From an uncultured Ruminococcus sp. (lineage in GTDB: Bacteria; Bacillota; Clostridia; Oscillospirales; Acutalibacteraceae), in NCBI GenBank assembly GCA_902776375.1, contig CACYPV010000001.1:1-64000 (forward strand): DNA of 64,000 nucleotides. The letters run 5' to 3'. Shown here in pieces: positions 25,960 through 35,384 of the stretch (positions within the stretch are counted from its first letter, which is position 1; each line of letters begins with the position of its first letter). The notes beneath the pieces were generated by a model. That model searched no databases, had not been told where the DNA came from, and worked only from the letters and a program-made list of their open reading frames with translations. The position numbers and the translations under genes were made by a program.

Positions 25960-26691
25960 TTACTCCTTATTATTCAATATCATTTCCGCGTTTTTTACGC
26001 GGTCAGCCGTCGGCGGCTGTGTGTTTTCAAGCGTATAATCAAGTCCCAGCGCCGCCCATTTGTACGCGCCGAGGGAATGGTAGGGAAGTATTTCGACCCT
26101 TTCGACGTTTTGCAGCGAGTCGATGAACCCGCGCGTGCGCCGCAGGTATTCGTCGTTGTCGGTTATGCCCGGCACCAGCACGTGGCGTATCCACACGGGC
26201 TTTTTTATGTCGCTGAGGAAGCGGAGCATGTCGAGGATATTTTGGTTGCCGTGACCTGTCAGGGCGCGGTGCTCGTTGTCGTCGATGTGCTTTATGTCGA
26301 CCAAAAGCAGGTCGGTGTATTTTAAAAGCTCATTGAACTTTGAGAAGAACGGTTCACCCCGCGCGAACGGCTGACCTGCCGTATCGAGGCAGGTGTTGAT
26401 CCCGCGCTTTTTGGCTTTTTTGAAAAGCTCTGTTACGAAGTCAAGCTGTAACAATGGCTCGCCGCCGCTGACGGTGATGCCGCCGTCCTCTCCCCAATAG
26501 GAGCGGTAACGCTCGGCTTTGTCGAGCAGCTCGTCGGCGGTCATCGCTTTGCCCGCCTTAAGCTTCCAGGTGTCGGCGTTGTGGCAGTAGCGGCACCGCA
26601 TGGCGCAGCCCTGCATGAAAATAATGAAGCGAACTCCCGGTCCGTCGACGGAGCCGAAGGTTTCGGTTGAATGTATGTATCCTGTGTTCAT
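25960..26691 (-). CDS. pflA: Pyruvate formate-lyase-activating enzyme
   Basis: 243 residues. Radical-SAM cluster motif C29-AMR-C33-RY-C36-HN, with the PFL-AE specific [18 protein letters not shown] before it, [13 protein letters not shown], and [12 protein letters not shown]. Installs the glycyl radical on PflB. Unusually, the activase gene lies before pflB in the operon; in many firmicutes it follows. Confidence 0.97.
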   Translation of the reverse strand: MNTGYIHSTETFGSVDGPGVRFIIFMQGCAMRCRYCHNADTWKLKAGKAMTADELLDKAERYRSYWGEDGGITVSGGEPLLQLDFVTELFKKAKKRGINTCLDTAGQPFARGEPFFSKFNELLKYTDLLLVDIKHIDDNEHRALTGHGNQNILDMLRFLSDIKKPVWIRHVLVPGITDNDEYLRRTRGFIDSLQNVERVEILPYHSLGAYKWAALGLDYTLENTQPPTADRVKNAEMILNNKE

Positions 26692-26994
26692 AGCTTCCTC
26701 AATAACAATATATAGTGGTGCTTTTTACATACTATGCCTATTATACACAAAAAGAGCCGTCGGGTAAAGACCCAAAGGCTCTGTTTTTTGTGAAATTTTA
26801 AAATTCGTAGGAAGCTATAATTTATAGGGGGTCAGATGTTGCTTTTTCGTTGAAAGTTAAAGGTGAAAAAATCGGCAAACAGCCTAAAAAATCCGCAGTG
26901 TTGATATTCGGTTATGAAACGGTTGTAAGTTGCAAAAATCGTCGATCGTGTGCGGATGTATGCTCGCCGTTATTCCTTCACATTGACTGCGCGA
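26692..26994. other. Intergenic region between pflA and licD
   Basis: Holds the bidirectional terminator (26753-26789), a TATAAT at about 26739-26744 reading toward pflA, and 26790-26994, which has no supported gene, RNA or repeat. Confidence 0.5.
26753..26789. terminator. Bidirectional rho-independent terminator
   Basis: AGAGCC / GGCTCT outer stem with an inner GGGT/ACCC stem; T-runs follow on both strands (GTTTTTT on plus, TTTTTGTG on minus). Most likely ends the 27-34.5 kb minus-strand operon before pflA. Confidence 0.75.
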
Positions 26995-27882
26995 TTACTT
27001 ACCCATTGTGTATTCCGCTCTATGAGCGTCGTCGTATTCCTTGCAAGGAGTGTGCAGGTCAAGGTAGGCTATGTCGTGGTGCGGCACGCGCTGATCCTCG
27101 GGCGGCGGGGTCATGTAGTCGCCGAAAACGAGCTCCAGATATTCCTTGTAGCCTGAGGCTACGGGAAGCTCGATGCCCTCGAAGGTCACATGATCTATGC
27201 CGTCGTAGATGTGCTTGGGGTATTTTATCTTCATCCAGTGCGGACCGGAGCAGAGCTCGGTAAGGTAATCGTTTTCCTCGCGCTTGTATTTTTTCATGTT
27301 CTTCTCCGCCCTGCGCCACAGTTTTTCGCGTATCTTTTTACCGCGGAAAATGCCCAGCAGCACGCGGCTTCCGAAGGCTACGACGCCGCCGTGGTTCTCG
27401 GGGACTATCTGCGCGAGGAACAGCGAATAGATGAGGGTGTGGAAATACTGCATTTTGCGCGCGAAGCTGCCGTTGGGGCAGACGTCGAGCGGAAAAACGT
27501 CAAAAACCAGCCCGTGGGGGATGTCCACCTTTGTCTGGTTAGCCTTGACCATGGTGTAGTTTGTATCGGTCACGGTGGCGAAGATGTTGCCCGTGAACAT
27601 TTTGCCGTCGGTCCTCAGCAGACGGAACCTGCCGTCGGGGTATTTTTCCTGCCAAAGCGTGCACAGACGCTCGTAGTCGTCGCGCGGAAGGAGCAGGTCG
27701 ACGTCGTCGTCCCACGGGATGAAGCCGCCGTTGCGCAGAGCTCCTATCAAGCCGCCGCCGATGAAGTAGAAGGTTATGTTGTTTTCCTCGCAAAACTGCT
27801 TGAAAAAGCGCAGCATGTCGAGTTGCGCGAGCTGCAGCTCCCTGAGCTGTTCGGGGCTGAGCTTGACTAATTCTGTTTCCAT
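26995..27882 (-). CDS. LicD-family phosphotransferase
   Basis: 295 residues. LicD core: FCEENNITFYFIGGGLIGALRNGGFIPWDDDVDLLLPRDDYERL, with the IPWDDDVD metal-binding motif of this nucleotidyltransferase-like fold at about residues 55-62. LicD proteins add phosphocholine or related phospho-groups to teichoic acid or other glycans. Seven bases after the acyltransferase gene, last in the operon. Confidence 0.92.
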   Translation of the reverse strand: METELVKLSPEQLRELQLAQLDMLRFFKQFCEENNITFYFIGGGLIGALRNGGFIPWDDDVDLLLPRDDYERLCTLWQEKYPDGRFRLLRTDGKMFTGNIFATVTDTNYTMVKANQTKVDIPHGLVFDVFPLDVCPNGSFARKMQYFHTLIYSLFLAQIVPENHGGVVAFGSRVLLGIFRGKKIREKLWRRAEKNMKKYKREENDYLTELCSGPHWMKIKYPKHIYDGIDHVTFEGIELPVASGYKEYLELVFGDYMTPPPEDQRVPHHDIAYLDLHTPCKEYDDAHRAEYTMGK

Positions 27883-27889
27883 AATTACC

Positions 27890-28630
27890 TCAGGGTTTGC
27901 CGAAAATCAGGAAGCATATGCCCATGAGTACCGGCTGATGAATCATGTATATCCAAAGTGTGTATTTGCCGATGAATCCGAGAACGGGGATGTTGATTTT
28001 GAAAACCTTTTCCCACCGCAGCGCGCAAAAGACTCTCCACAAAAAGAATCCGAACACGAACAGAAAGAACCACGCAAAAAGCGGAAAATAATCGGTGGAA
28101 AAGAAATCGCTGTTGTGTATGCCGAAGGCGGCAAAATAGTTTGCCCTGTACAGCGAGTCGGGCAGATCCAAAAGGCGAAGATTGAAAAAGCCCAAATACT
28201 GTTCCGAAACGCCGTAAAAGAACGCGAACAGTATGAACGATACTGCCGCTCCGACGAAGGGGTTGATTTTATCGAGCAGTTTTCTTGCCGTCTGCGTCAG
28301 GATCATCGAGCAGCCTATCAGGTTCAGGATGCCGAAAATGATGATCTGCTCCGGCATCACCAGCGCGGTGACCAGGGTTATCAACAGTCCGCAGGCGTTA
28401 ACTATAAGTCCGCGGCGGTAGGCGTGGCGCGAAAAATTGAGCGAAATGCCGGATATCACGATAAATGAAACGCAGATATACCGCTCCCAAACAACGACCC
28501 CGGGGTACAGCGCCCAGCGGGTGTCGAATCCGTACACCATAAAACAGTCGTACAGAAAGTGGAACACCAGCATGTTCACCAACGCAAGACCGCGCAGAGC
28601 GTCAATCAGGCGGTAGCGTTCCTTGCTCAC
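27890..28630 (-). CDS. DUF1624/HGSNAT-like membrane acyltransferase
   Basis: 246 residues, seven or so membrane helices. N-terminal RYRLIDALRGLALVNMLVFHFLYD and SGISLNFSR are the heparan-glucosaminide acetyltransferase-like (DUF1624) signature; the C-terminus has LWIYMIHQPVLMG. Likely moves acyl groups from the cytoplasm to an exported glycan. Overlaps the GT2 gene by four bases. Confidence 0.88.
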   Translation of the reverse strand: MSKERYRLIDALRGLALVNMLVFHFLYDCFMVYGFDTRWALYPGVVVWERYICVSFIVISGISLNFSRHAYRRGLIVNACGLLITLVTALVMPEQIIIFGILNLIGCSMILTQTARKLLDKINPFVGAAVSFILFAFFYGVSEQYLGFFNLRLLDLPDSLYRANYFAAFGIHNSDFFSTDYFPLFAWFFLFVFGFFLWRVFCALRWEKVFKINIPVLGFIGKYTLWIYMIHQPVLMGICFLIFGKP

Positions 28631-29712
28631 GGCGCTTTATCTCCCTGCGCCGAAACGGTGTTTTCGGCGACCTTTTGCTTTACAAGCTCGATGCGTTCCT
28701 TCGAGCCGCTGTTTTTTATCTTGTTCTTCCAAAACGGTATTTGTATCAATCCGGCTATAGTGCCTACGCCGTAGGCGACATGCAGCAGGGGAAAGATAAG
28801 CGGCAGGAAGAAGAACTGCGGCTGTATGTTTTTAAGCGTGCAGCAGCTTACCGAGTTTACAAAGTCGAACATGCTGTATAAGATGAGCAGAACAATGAGC
28901 GGCATAGTTTGACCGAGCGCCGCCAGCACGCCGCAGACGGCGAGCATCATAATGAAAAGGAACGGCGCGAAGTGGAAGTATGACAGGCAGCCGCGGCAGA
29001 CCGACAGCGTAAGTCCTATCCATTTGCCGTTGCCGTATTTTTGCCTTACCATGTTTTTAAGGGTGTTGCGCGAGTGCTGGTATGAGATTATATCGGGGCA
29101 GCAGCACATTTTGTAGCCCGCCATGCGTATGCGGTAGTGGAACTCGTTGTCCTCTGTTCTGCCCAAATCCTCGTTGAAGCCGCCGACCTTTTGAACGACC
29201 TCGCGGCGGTACGCGGCGTGGAACAGGCTGTCCATGTACTCCTTTTTGGTGGAGGGACGGCGGTAGCCCGCGATAGACGAGCCGAAAAGCGAGTCCTCGG
29301 CGGCGAGCAGGGTGAGCTTCCACGAGCTGACGTTCGAGCTTATATTTGGTCTGCCTCCGCCCACGACGTTTTCGCCGAGGCTGAGGTTGTAGACATTGCG
29401 CGTTATAAAATTGCGCGGGATGCGCGCGTGTGCGTCGACGCGGATCACTACGTCGCCGGTGAACACCATCAGCGCCTCGTTCCATGAGTGGGCTTGGTTT
29501 TTCTTATCGCAGCGGACGATCTTGACGTCGCGGAAGCCGTAGTCGGTATTTTTGAAGTTGACCATTTTTTCGTAGGTGCCGTCGTTGGACATGCTGTCTA
29601 CGAATACGATCTCGATCTTGCTGTGCGGATACTCCTGAAGCGCGATATCTCCGAAAAGTCCGTCGATCGCCTCCACCTCATTGAAAGCAATCATGCAGAG
29701 GGATACGATCAT
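28627..29712 (-). CDS. Family 2 glycosyltransferase, membrane-bound
   Basis: 361 residues. GT-A fold: SLCMIAFNEVEAIDGL, FVDSMSNDGTYE, NEALMVFTGDVVIRVDAHARIP (DxD-like Asp-Ala-His), and SLFHAAYRREVVQKVGGFNEDLGRTEDNEFHYRI (acceptor/catalytic ED). Two or three C-terminal membrane helices. Resembles exopolysaccharide GT2 enzymes. Overlaps both neighbours by four bases. Confidence 0.92.
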   Translation of the reverse strand: MIVSLCMIAFNEVEAIDGLFGDIALQEYPHSKIEIVFVDSMSNDGTYEKMVNFKNTDYGFRDVKIVRCDKKNQAHSWNEALMVFTGDVVIRVDAHARIPRNFITRNVYNLSLGENVVGGGRPNISSNVSSWKLTLLAAEDSLFGSSIAGYRRPSTKKEYMDSLFHAAYRREVVQKVGGFNEDLGRTEDNEFHYRIRMAGYKMCCCPDIISYQHSRNTLKNMVRQKYGNGKWIGLTLSVCRGCLSYFHFAPFLFIMMLAVCGVLAALGQTMPLIVLLILYSMFDFVNSVSCCTLKNIQPQFFFLPLIFPLLHVAYGVGTIAGLIQIPFWKNKIKNSGSKERIELVKQKVAENTVSAQGDKAP

Positions 29713-30497
29713 ATGCCACCTCCGCGCTTGTCTATTTTAAACAGCCAGTTAGCCGAGGTGAGAGCCGCGACCGAAAAATAGGGGATTACATATATTGCGG
29801 GCACGACGAAAAAGCAGAGTGCGAACCAGCCCATGAAGCTGAGCACCAGCTTGAAAAGCTTGCCGAAGTTTTTTACGGAAAAAGCGAGCATCACGAAAAC
29901 GCCCTCTTTTACGCTCGTGTTTTCATCAAGCGCGTGCGCCGTCAGCGGATAATGTACAAAAACCATGTACACGACCAGCTTGATAAACAGCGTGCAGACG
30001 CCCGCAATAACTTTTAATACCGTGTCTGTGTTCCACGCGGGATCCTGATGATACCAATCAGGCGCGAACGTTTCAAGATAAGTATTGATGTTCAGCGCGC
30101 CTGATACCGTAAGAAACAGTACGGCAAGCAAAAAGTTGTACAGCACTGTTTTGAAGTAAAGCTTGGGCGACTTAAAGAAGCAGAATACATCTACCGCCTT
30201 GCTTTTCCGGTGGAGCGCCGCGTTTGCAGCGGTTCTCAAAAAACCGTTGAGCAAAGGAGATACAAACAGTATCAGCACCGTGGCGGCGGCAGTTACGATA
30301 TAGTAGATCAGCTTTTTATCGCCGATGATCTCGCCCGTGTCAAAATTTACGGCTTTCAGGAAATAAAGCACGAGATATTCAATGTATTCCAACAGCAAAA
30401 AGCTCAAAGCCACCATGCCCATAGCGGCTATCAACACGCTCATATTACCGCGCATGCTTTCGCGCGCCTGCTGTTTGATTATTCTTTCTGTTTTCAT
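29709..30497 (-). CDS. DUF975-like multi-pass membrane protein
   Basis: 262 residues with about six hydrophobic helices; N-terminal KQQARESMRGNMSVLIAAM is the pattern of DUF975 proteins. ATG 30497 is chosen (AAGGTC nine bases upstream); the longer ATG/alternative at 30554 runs into the pepV-like gene. Function unknown, possibly membrane insertion or glycan export; its place in the surface operon is the only clue. Confidence 0.75.
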   Translation of the reverse strand: MKTERIIKQQARESMRGNMSVLIAAMGMVALSFLLLEYIEYLVLYFLKAVNFDTGEIIGDKKLIYYIVTAAATVLILFVSPLLNGFLRTAANAALHRKSKAVDVFCFFKSPKLYFKTVLYNFLLAVLFLTVSGALNINTYLETFAPDWYHQDPAWNTDTVLKVIAGVCTLFIKLVVYMVFVHYPLTAHALDENTSVKEGVFVMLAFSVKNFGKLFKLVLSFMGWFALCFFVVPAIYVIPYFSVAALTSANWLFKIDKRGGGI

Positions 30498-30519
30498 TTT
30501 ATTCGACCTTATTTGTTTT

Positions 30520-31881
30520 CTAGTCCATTGTGTACAATCTGTACATCGCTTCAAGGCAGATCTGCGCGTGCTTGAAGTAGTTTTCCTTGTCCACGCTTTC
30601 GTCGGCGTTGTGCATGTTTATGGGGTCGCCGGGGAAGTGGGGACCAAAGGCTACGCCCCTGCCATTGAGCTTGCGCGCGTAGGTGCCGCCGCCTGTGGTG
30701 TACAGGGTGGGTTTTTCGCCCGTAACGCTCTCATAAGCGGCGCTCAGCTCGCGGATAAGCGGAGAATCCTTTTCAACATATAGCGGCTTATCGTGGTGGA
30801 GCACCTCAACGTCGAGTCCGCTGTATTCGGCGACAGCCTTGAACTGGCGAATGATATAATCGCCCTTGACGGTCACGGGGTAGCGTATGTCGAAATAAGC
30901 CTCAGCCGTGGCGCCCTCGATGTGCACCATGCCCAGATTGACGGTCAGCTCGCCCGAAACGGAGTCGCTCATCTTCAATCCCAGCGACCTGCCGTTGGTT
31001 TCGCAGTTTATCGCGTAGTCGATGAACGAGCACAGCGCACCGATATCATGCACGTCGTAGGCGTGAGTGATAAGATCAATGAGCAGCGCGGCGGCATTTT
31101 TTCCGTTTTGCGGCTCGCAGGCGTGCGACGCCTTGCCGCGGCTGATTATCATAAGACCGTCTATTGTGTAGTTGAATTCAAAGTTGCCGCTGCTCGCGTC
31201 GGACAGGCGCATAAGAAGCTGCTCGTCGTAGCCGGAGGAGTCGAGCATCACATAGGCGAGATCGGGTACGGCGTTGATCGCCTTGCCCGAATGGAACTGC
31301 GAAAGCACCTTTGCCTCATTGGTGGGGGTGCTGACGCGCAGATGCAGTATGCCCTTTTCGGCGTAGCAGATACCGTAGTCGCTGTCGGGGGTGAACGCCA
31401 TGTCGGGGAGCGGCTGCTTTTCAAAGTAGCCCGCCATGTCGCGCATACCCGTTTCTTCGCCCGAACCGAAGATGGCGCGCAGGGTGTTTTTGCCCTCGAC
31501 GCCGTTTTCTTTAAGCGCGCGCAGGCAGTAAAGATTTATCAGCGCGGCGCCCTTGTCGTCGGCGACGCCTCTGCCGTAGAGCCTGCCGTCGCGCTCGGTG
31601 AGGGCAAAGGGGATGACGCTCCAGTTGTTGCCCGCGGGTACGACGTCGACATGAGCCAGCACGCCGCACAGCTTTCCGCCGCTGCCAAGCTCTATATGCA
31701 CGCTTTTGTCGGTGACAAGCTTGTATTCGAGCCCGAAATCCTGAGCGCGCTTAAGCAGGAAAGCCAGCGCCCTTTCGCACTCGTCGTTCTTTTCACCGTC
31801 GATAGATTCGATACCTATAAAGTATTCAAGATCCTTTAACAGCTCTTCCTTATAATCCAGTATTTTATTTCCGAATAACAT
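30520..31881 (-). CDS. M20-family dipeptidase (PepV-like)
   Basis: 453 residues. Metal ligands: H in CGVLAHVDVVP, D in YGRGVADDKGA, E-E in GSGEETGM, D in FTPDSDYGI and H near MHNADE. Dimerisation 'lid' domain in the middle. Hydrolyses Xaa dipeptides with broad specificity. ATG 31881 has GGAG seven bases upstream; upstream frame to 32082 is not coding-like. Sits 22 bases ahead of the DUF975-like gene; whether it belongs to the surface operon is uncertain. Confidence 0.92.
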   Translation of the reverse strand: MLFGNKILDYKEELLKDLEYFIGIESIDGEKNDECERALAFLLKRAQDFGLEYKLVTDKSVHIELGSGGKLCGVLAHVDVVPAGNNWSVIPFALTERDGRLYGRGVADDKGAALINLYCLRALKENGVEGKNTLRAIFGSGEETGMRDMAGYFEKQPLPDMAFTPDSDYGICYAEKGILHLRVSTPTNEAKVLSQFHSGKAINAVPDLAYVMLDSSGYDEQLLMRLSDASSGNFEFNYTIDGLMIISRGKASHACEPQNGKNAAALLIDLITHAYDVHDIGALCSFIDYAINCETNGRSLGLKMSDSVSGELTVNLGMVHIEGATAEAYFDIRYPVTVKGDYIIRQFKAVAEYSGLDVEVLHHDKPLYVEKDSPLIRELSAAYESVTGEKPTLYTTGGGTYARKLNGRGVAFGPHFPGDPINMHNADESVDKENYFKHAQICLEAMYRLYTMD

Positions 31882-32017
31882 AAGCCTTCTCCCCGCATAT
31901 AGTTTGTTGAATAATGAATTGTTAATAGTGAAGGGTTGTTGTTTCGCTCTGATTTTTAAGTTGTTTTTGTGTGGATGGTTATTATGGTGCAAACGCAGGT
32001 GTTTTATCCTGCGCGCG

Positions 32018-34480
32018 TTATTCAGTTTTTGGTTGCTGTTCTTTAAAAAGGCGTTTTTTCCTTGCTCTGAACACGATGACAAGCGCCATGTAGATAAGGT
32101 ACGCGCCTGCCGCGCAGAGGCTTATCACCGTGCCGGTCTTGAAGCCGGGGGTCTTGTAGTGAAATACTATTTCGCTTTTGCCCTTTGGCACCTTGACCGC
32201 CATGAAGCCGTAATTGACCCGCTCGACGTCCGCGGGATCCCCGTTTACCGTTGCCGAAAAGCCTTCGCTGTAGGGCACGCTGAAAAATACCAGCGTATCC
32301 TTATCGCCCTCGTATTCAGCCTTGAAGCCGTCCTTTGTGTATCCGAAGGCGGAGCAGGAGCTGCTCCTTAACGCGTCCGCCTGCATTTTAAACGCTTGCT
32401 TGCCGTAGGAGTAACGGTCGACCTTGCTTTTGAACTTTGACGGCTCGTCGCCGTAAAGCTCGGCGTAATCCTTGTCGCTGTAGCCGGTGATGCCGGAGTA
32501 TTTTTCCATAAGCTCGCGCGGCAGCACCATTGCGTTTAGTATAGCCTCCGTCCTGTTTGAGGTGCTTACGCGCTCAAACTCTTCCTCGGTGACGTAAGAG
32601 TCGTAGCTGAAGCCCATGGGGACATAGTTTTCGTTTTCGTATATTTTGAAGTCGTTGCTTGTTTTCAGGTATTTGAAGCCGGGCAATTTCGGGTCGCCGT
32701 TTTTGTCCTCGAAACATTCGTCGTATTCGGGGTCGTTGCTGTCAAGCATGTCGTCAAAAAAGTATTTGCAGCTGAACAGCGTGCGCAGCCCATAAGCGTT
32801 GTAATCGGGGCGTGAGGCTACGTCGCGGGTGATGCCCATTTTGTCGTAAAACTGCATGATCGAGGTCGATACCGAGCTTTGGAAGCAGTTTATGCTGGGC
32901 ACCTTCCAAAACATCGCGGTGTTGTCTACGCCCTCGAAAAAGTCGCTGCGCACATCTTCAAGGTCGTCGATCTCGATCTTGTCGCGCGCGTTGATGATGT
33001 GGCTTTTTATGCTCTCGGTCGAGCTGCTGACATATACGCCGTGGCCGATTATCATCAGCGACGAGAACAGCGCGACGCCCATAGTGCAGGCTATCAGCGC
33101 GGCGGAGAATCCGCGTTTGTTCCAAAGCTTTTTGTATATCAGCACAAACACCAACAGGCTTATCATCGCCATCAGCGCGTATACCCAGAATTTTTCAAAC
33201 GAGCTTTGAACGCCTATGCCGGTGATGATACTGTCATCATCCTCGGATTTTTTAGGCATCACGCCGATAAGCAGCGTGGCGCCGAGCGTAAGCCCCGTTG
33301 ACCAGACTATCGCGCGGTTCCAGTTTGCTTCACTGTCCTCGACGGCGCGCACCGTGGCGAGCACGAACATAAGCACCAGCATATAAAACCAGCGCGCGTA
33401 GTATATTGAGCTGTTCATAAGCTGGAACATGCTGTTGAGCACGGGGATCATAGCGAAAAGCATGAGCAGCAGTATAAACTTTTTGAGCCAGTCGCGCTTT
33501 TTCAGCTGCAAATAGGCGATAACGCCGGTGACGCTGAACAGCGGCAGCCAGCCCGCGACCGACGCCCATTTGCAGTTGGAATCGGGCGTGAAAACGGGCA
33601 TAGCGGGGATATCGGAGGGGAAGAGGAAGCTGAGCGCTATAAGCCAGTACTTCTGCTCCTTTACGTAGGCAAGCGACTCCCAGCCGCCCGGGAAGGCGTT
33701 GAGTCTGGGGTTGCCCATGAGTCCGAGCACGCTCGGCAGCAGCACGAACGCCGTGCCGCAAAAGCCGATGATGACCTCAGCCGCTAAAAGCAGGAATTCC
33801 TTTATGCGGAATTTGCAGGTCTTTGTGAACATCAGCATCAAATAGTACATCAAAACGAATAATGCCTGACCCACAAAGAAATAGTAATTCACTATACACG
33901 CGCCGAATACCGCGACCGCGAAGATGCCGCGCCTTTTATCGTAGAGAAACGCGTCGAGCGCCGCAAGCAGCAGCGGGAACACGATCATCGGCTCGTGAAA
34001 GTGGAAGAAAAACACGTTGTATATCGAGAAGCCGGAGAACGCGTACAGCAGTCCGCCAAGCACCGCCATGCTCTTTTGCCGCACATAGCGCTGCAAAAAT
34101 ATATACGCCGCGGAAGCCGCACAGGCGAATTTGAGAATGAGCAAGGGCCCTATCAGGTTGGGGACGACCTCGTTGGGGAAGGGGATAGTCATCCAGAAAA
34201 ACGGGCTGCCCAGCGTGTAGAAGCTGTAGCTGGCCAGAGTATCGGTGCCGAGGTCGGTCAGATGGTTCCAGCCCATATCGCCGTCGCGCACCATTCCGTG
34301 CAGCAGCTGGTAGAAGGGTATCTCCTGAACGTTGAAGTCGCCGTAGTAATAGAATACTCCGCCGTTAAAGATTATATACGGCACGAACAGCACTGCCGCC
34401 GAAAGCAGGGCTATCAGAAACGTCATCAGCAAAAAATGACCGTTCTTTTTGGGTTGTAATCGTGAAAGGTGCGTCGGCAT
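32018..34480 (-). CDS. YfhO-family large membrane protein
   Basis: 820 residues with ~13 membrane helices and a long extracytoplasmic domain. N-terminal region GVFYYYGDFNVQEIPFYQLLHGMVRDGDMGW and YAFSGFSIYN are the YfhO landmarks; the C-terminal VFFSVPYSEGFSATVNGDPADVERVNYGFMAVKVPKG is the typical YfhO sugar/lipid-linked domain end. Family members glycosylate lipoteichoic acid (e.g. Bacillus YfhO, Listeria GtlB relatives). ATG 34480 follows GGAG. Heads the minus-strand block. Confidence 0.9.
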   Translation of the reverse strand: MPTHLSRLQPKKNGHFLLMTFLIALLSAAVLFVPYIIFNGGVFYYYGDFNVQEIPFYQLLHGMVRDGDMGWNHLTDLGTDTLASYSFYTLGSPFFWMTIPFPNEVVPNLIGPLLILKFACAASAAYIFLQRYVRQKSMAVLGGLLYAFSGFSIYNVFFFHFHEPMIVFPLLLAALDAFLYDKRRGIFAVAVFGACIVNYYFFVGQALFVLMYYLMLMFTKTCKFRIKEFLLLAAEVIIGFCGTAFVLLPSVLGLMGNPRLNAFPGGWESLAYVKEQKYWLIALSFLFPSDIPAMPVFTPDSNCKWASVAGWLPLFSVTGVIAYLQLKKRDWLKKFILLLMLFAMIPVLNSMFQLMNSSIYYARWFYMLVLMFVLATVRAVEDSEANWNRAIVWSTGLTLGATLLIGVMPKKSEDDDSIITGIGVQSSFEKFWVYALMAMISLLVFVLIYKKLWNKRGFSAALIACTMGVALFSSLMIIGHGVYVSSSTESIKSHIINARDKIEIDDLEDVRSDFFEGVDNTAMFWKVPSINCFQSSVSTSIMQFYDKMGITRDVASRPDYNAYGLRTLFSCKYFFDDMLDSNDPEYDECFEDKNGDPKLPGFKYLKTSNDFKIYENENYVPMGFSYDSYVTEEEFERVSTSNRTEAILNAMVLPRELMEKYSGITGYSDKDYAELYGDEPSKFKSKVDRYSYGKQAFKMQADALRSSSCSAFGYTKDGFKAEYEGDKDTLVFFSVPYSEGFSATVNGDPADVERVNYGFMAVKVPKGKSEIVFHYKTPGFKTGTVISLCAAGAYLIYMALVIVFRARKKRLFKEQQPKTE

Positions 34481-34584
34481 TTGTAGTCTCCGTTTCGGTT
34501 CGGCGCAACAGATGAAAAGTGAAAAATGCGTGAAAAATCCGAAAATCGGTTGCATATCCGCGCCAAACATGGTATATTCAGTTT

Positions 34585-34613
34585 ATTATAACACAAACAA
34601 ACGCAATTTGCAA
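34585..34613 (-). promoter_or_regulatory. Sigma-A promoter of the YfhO gene
   Basis: Minus-strand TTGCAA (34608-34613), 17-base spacer, TATAAT (34585-34590). Confidence 0.75.
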
Positions 34614-34633
34614 TTTTTTTGAGGAAGAAATAT

Positions 34634-35227
34634 ATGAATCGTTCACATTTTTATGCAATGCTCTCACGCATGAAATACATAAACCGCTGGGGTTTGATGA
34701 ATAATACAAGATATGAGAATATAAGCGAGCACAGTCAGCAGGTGGCGGTGCTTGCCCATTGCCTTGTTCTTATACACAACAAGCGCTTCGGCGGCGCGCT
34801 TGACGCCGACCGCGCGGCGCTGCTCGCGGTGTTCCACGACGCGTCCGAAATAATCACGGGCGACATGCCCACGCCGATAAAATACGCCAACCCGGATATA
34901 AGGGACGTGTATAAGCAGATAGAGGACAGCGCAGCCGACAGCCTGCTCCGGCTGCTCCCCGATGATTTTAAAGACGAGTACCGCGAAATACTCAAGCCGT
35001 CGTCCGATAAGGATCGGGAGCTTGCAATATACGTAAAAGCCGCCGACCGTTTTTCGGCTTTGATAAAATGTATTGAGGAATTACGCATGGGCAACGGTGA
35101 GTTTGAAGAGGCGAGGCGTACCATAGAGCGCTCTATCCACGAAATGCACCTGCCGGAGGCTGAGGTGTTCTTTGAGGAGTTCCTGCCGCCGTTCGAGCTG
35201 TCGCTTGACGAAATAAAGAAAAACTAA
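34634..35227 (+). CDS. yfbR: YfbR-like HD-domain 5'-deoxynucleotidase
   Basis: 197 residues, close in length and sequence to E. coli YfbR: SHFYAMLSRMKYINRWGLM, NISEHSQQVAVLAH, HD pair VFHDASEIITGDMPTPIKY, KAADRFSALIKCIEEL and a PPFELSLDEI end. Removes phosphate from deoxynucleoside 5'-monophosphates. ATG 34634 chosen (GAGG nine bases upstream); residues before it are not conserved. Confidence 0.95.
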   Translation: MNRSHFYAMLSRMKYINRWGLMNNTRYENISEHSQQVAVLAHCLVLIHNKRFGGALDADRAALLAVFHDASEIITGDMPTPIKYANPDIRDVYKQIEDSAADSLLRLLPDDFKDEYREILKPSSDKDRELAIYVKAADRFSALIKCIEELRMGNGEFEEARRTIERSIHEMHLPEAEVFFEEFLPPFELSLDEIKKN

Positions 35228-35328
35228 AGATATCCGATAAAATAGACATAAGCTGAAAGAAAATGCTGTCAAATTTTGTCAGGCACAATTTTTATAATTC
35301 CCCAAAAGAATTATTTGCCGGAATAATG

Positions 35329-35337
35329 TGATATAAT
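35329..35337 (+). promoter_or_regulatory. Extended -10 promoter element of the LCP gene
   Basis: TGATATAAT (TGnTATAAT) with no clear -35; 48 bases before the start codon. Confidence 0.55.
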
Positions 35338-35384
35338 AAAAAAGATATGAAAAGATTTTGCAACCCCTTTACAGGAGGTATATT

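Noticed and set aside
26850..27263. 137-residue plus-strand ORF between pflA and licD
   Set aside because: Half of it is antisense to licD and composition is not coding-like.
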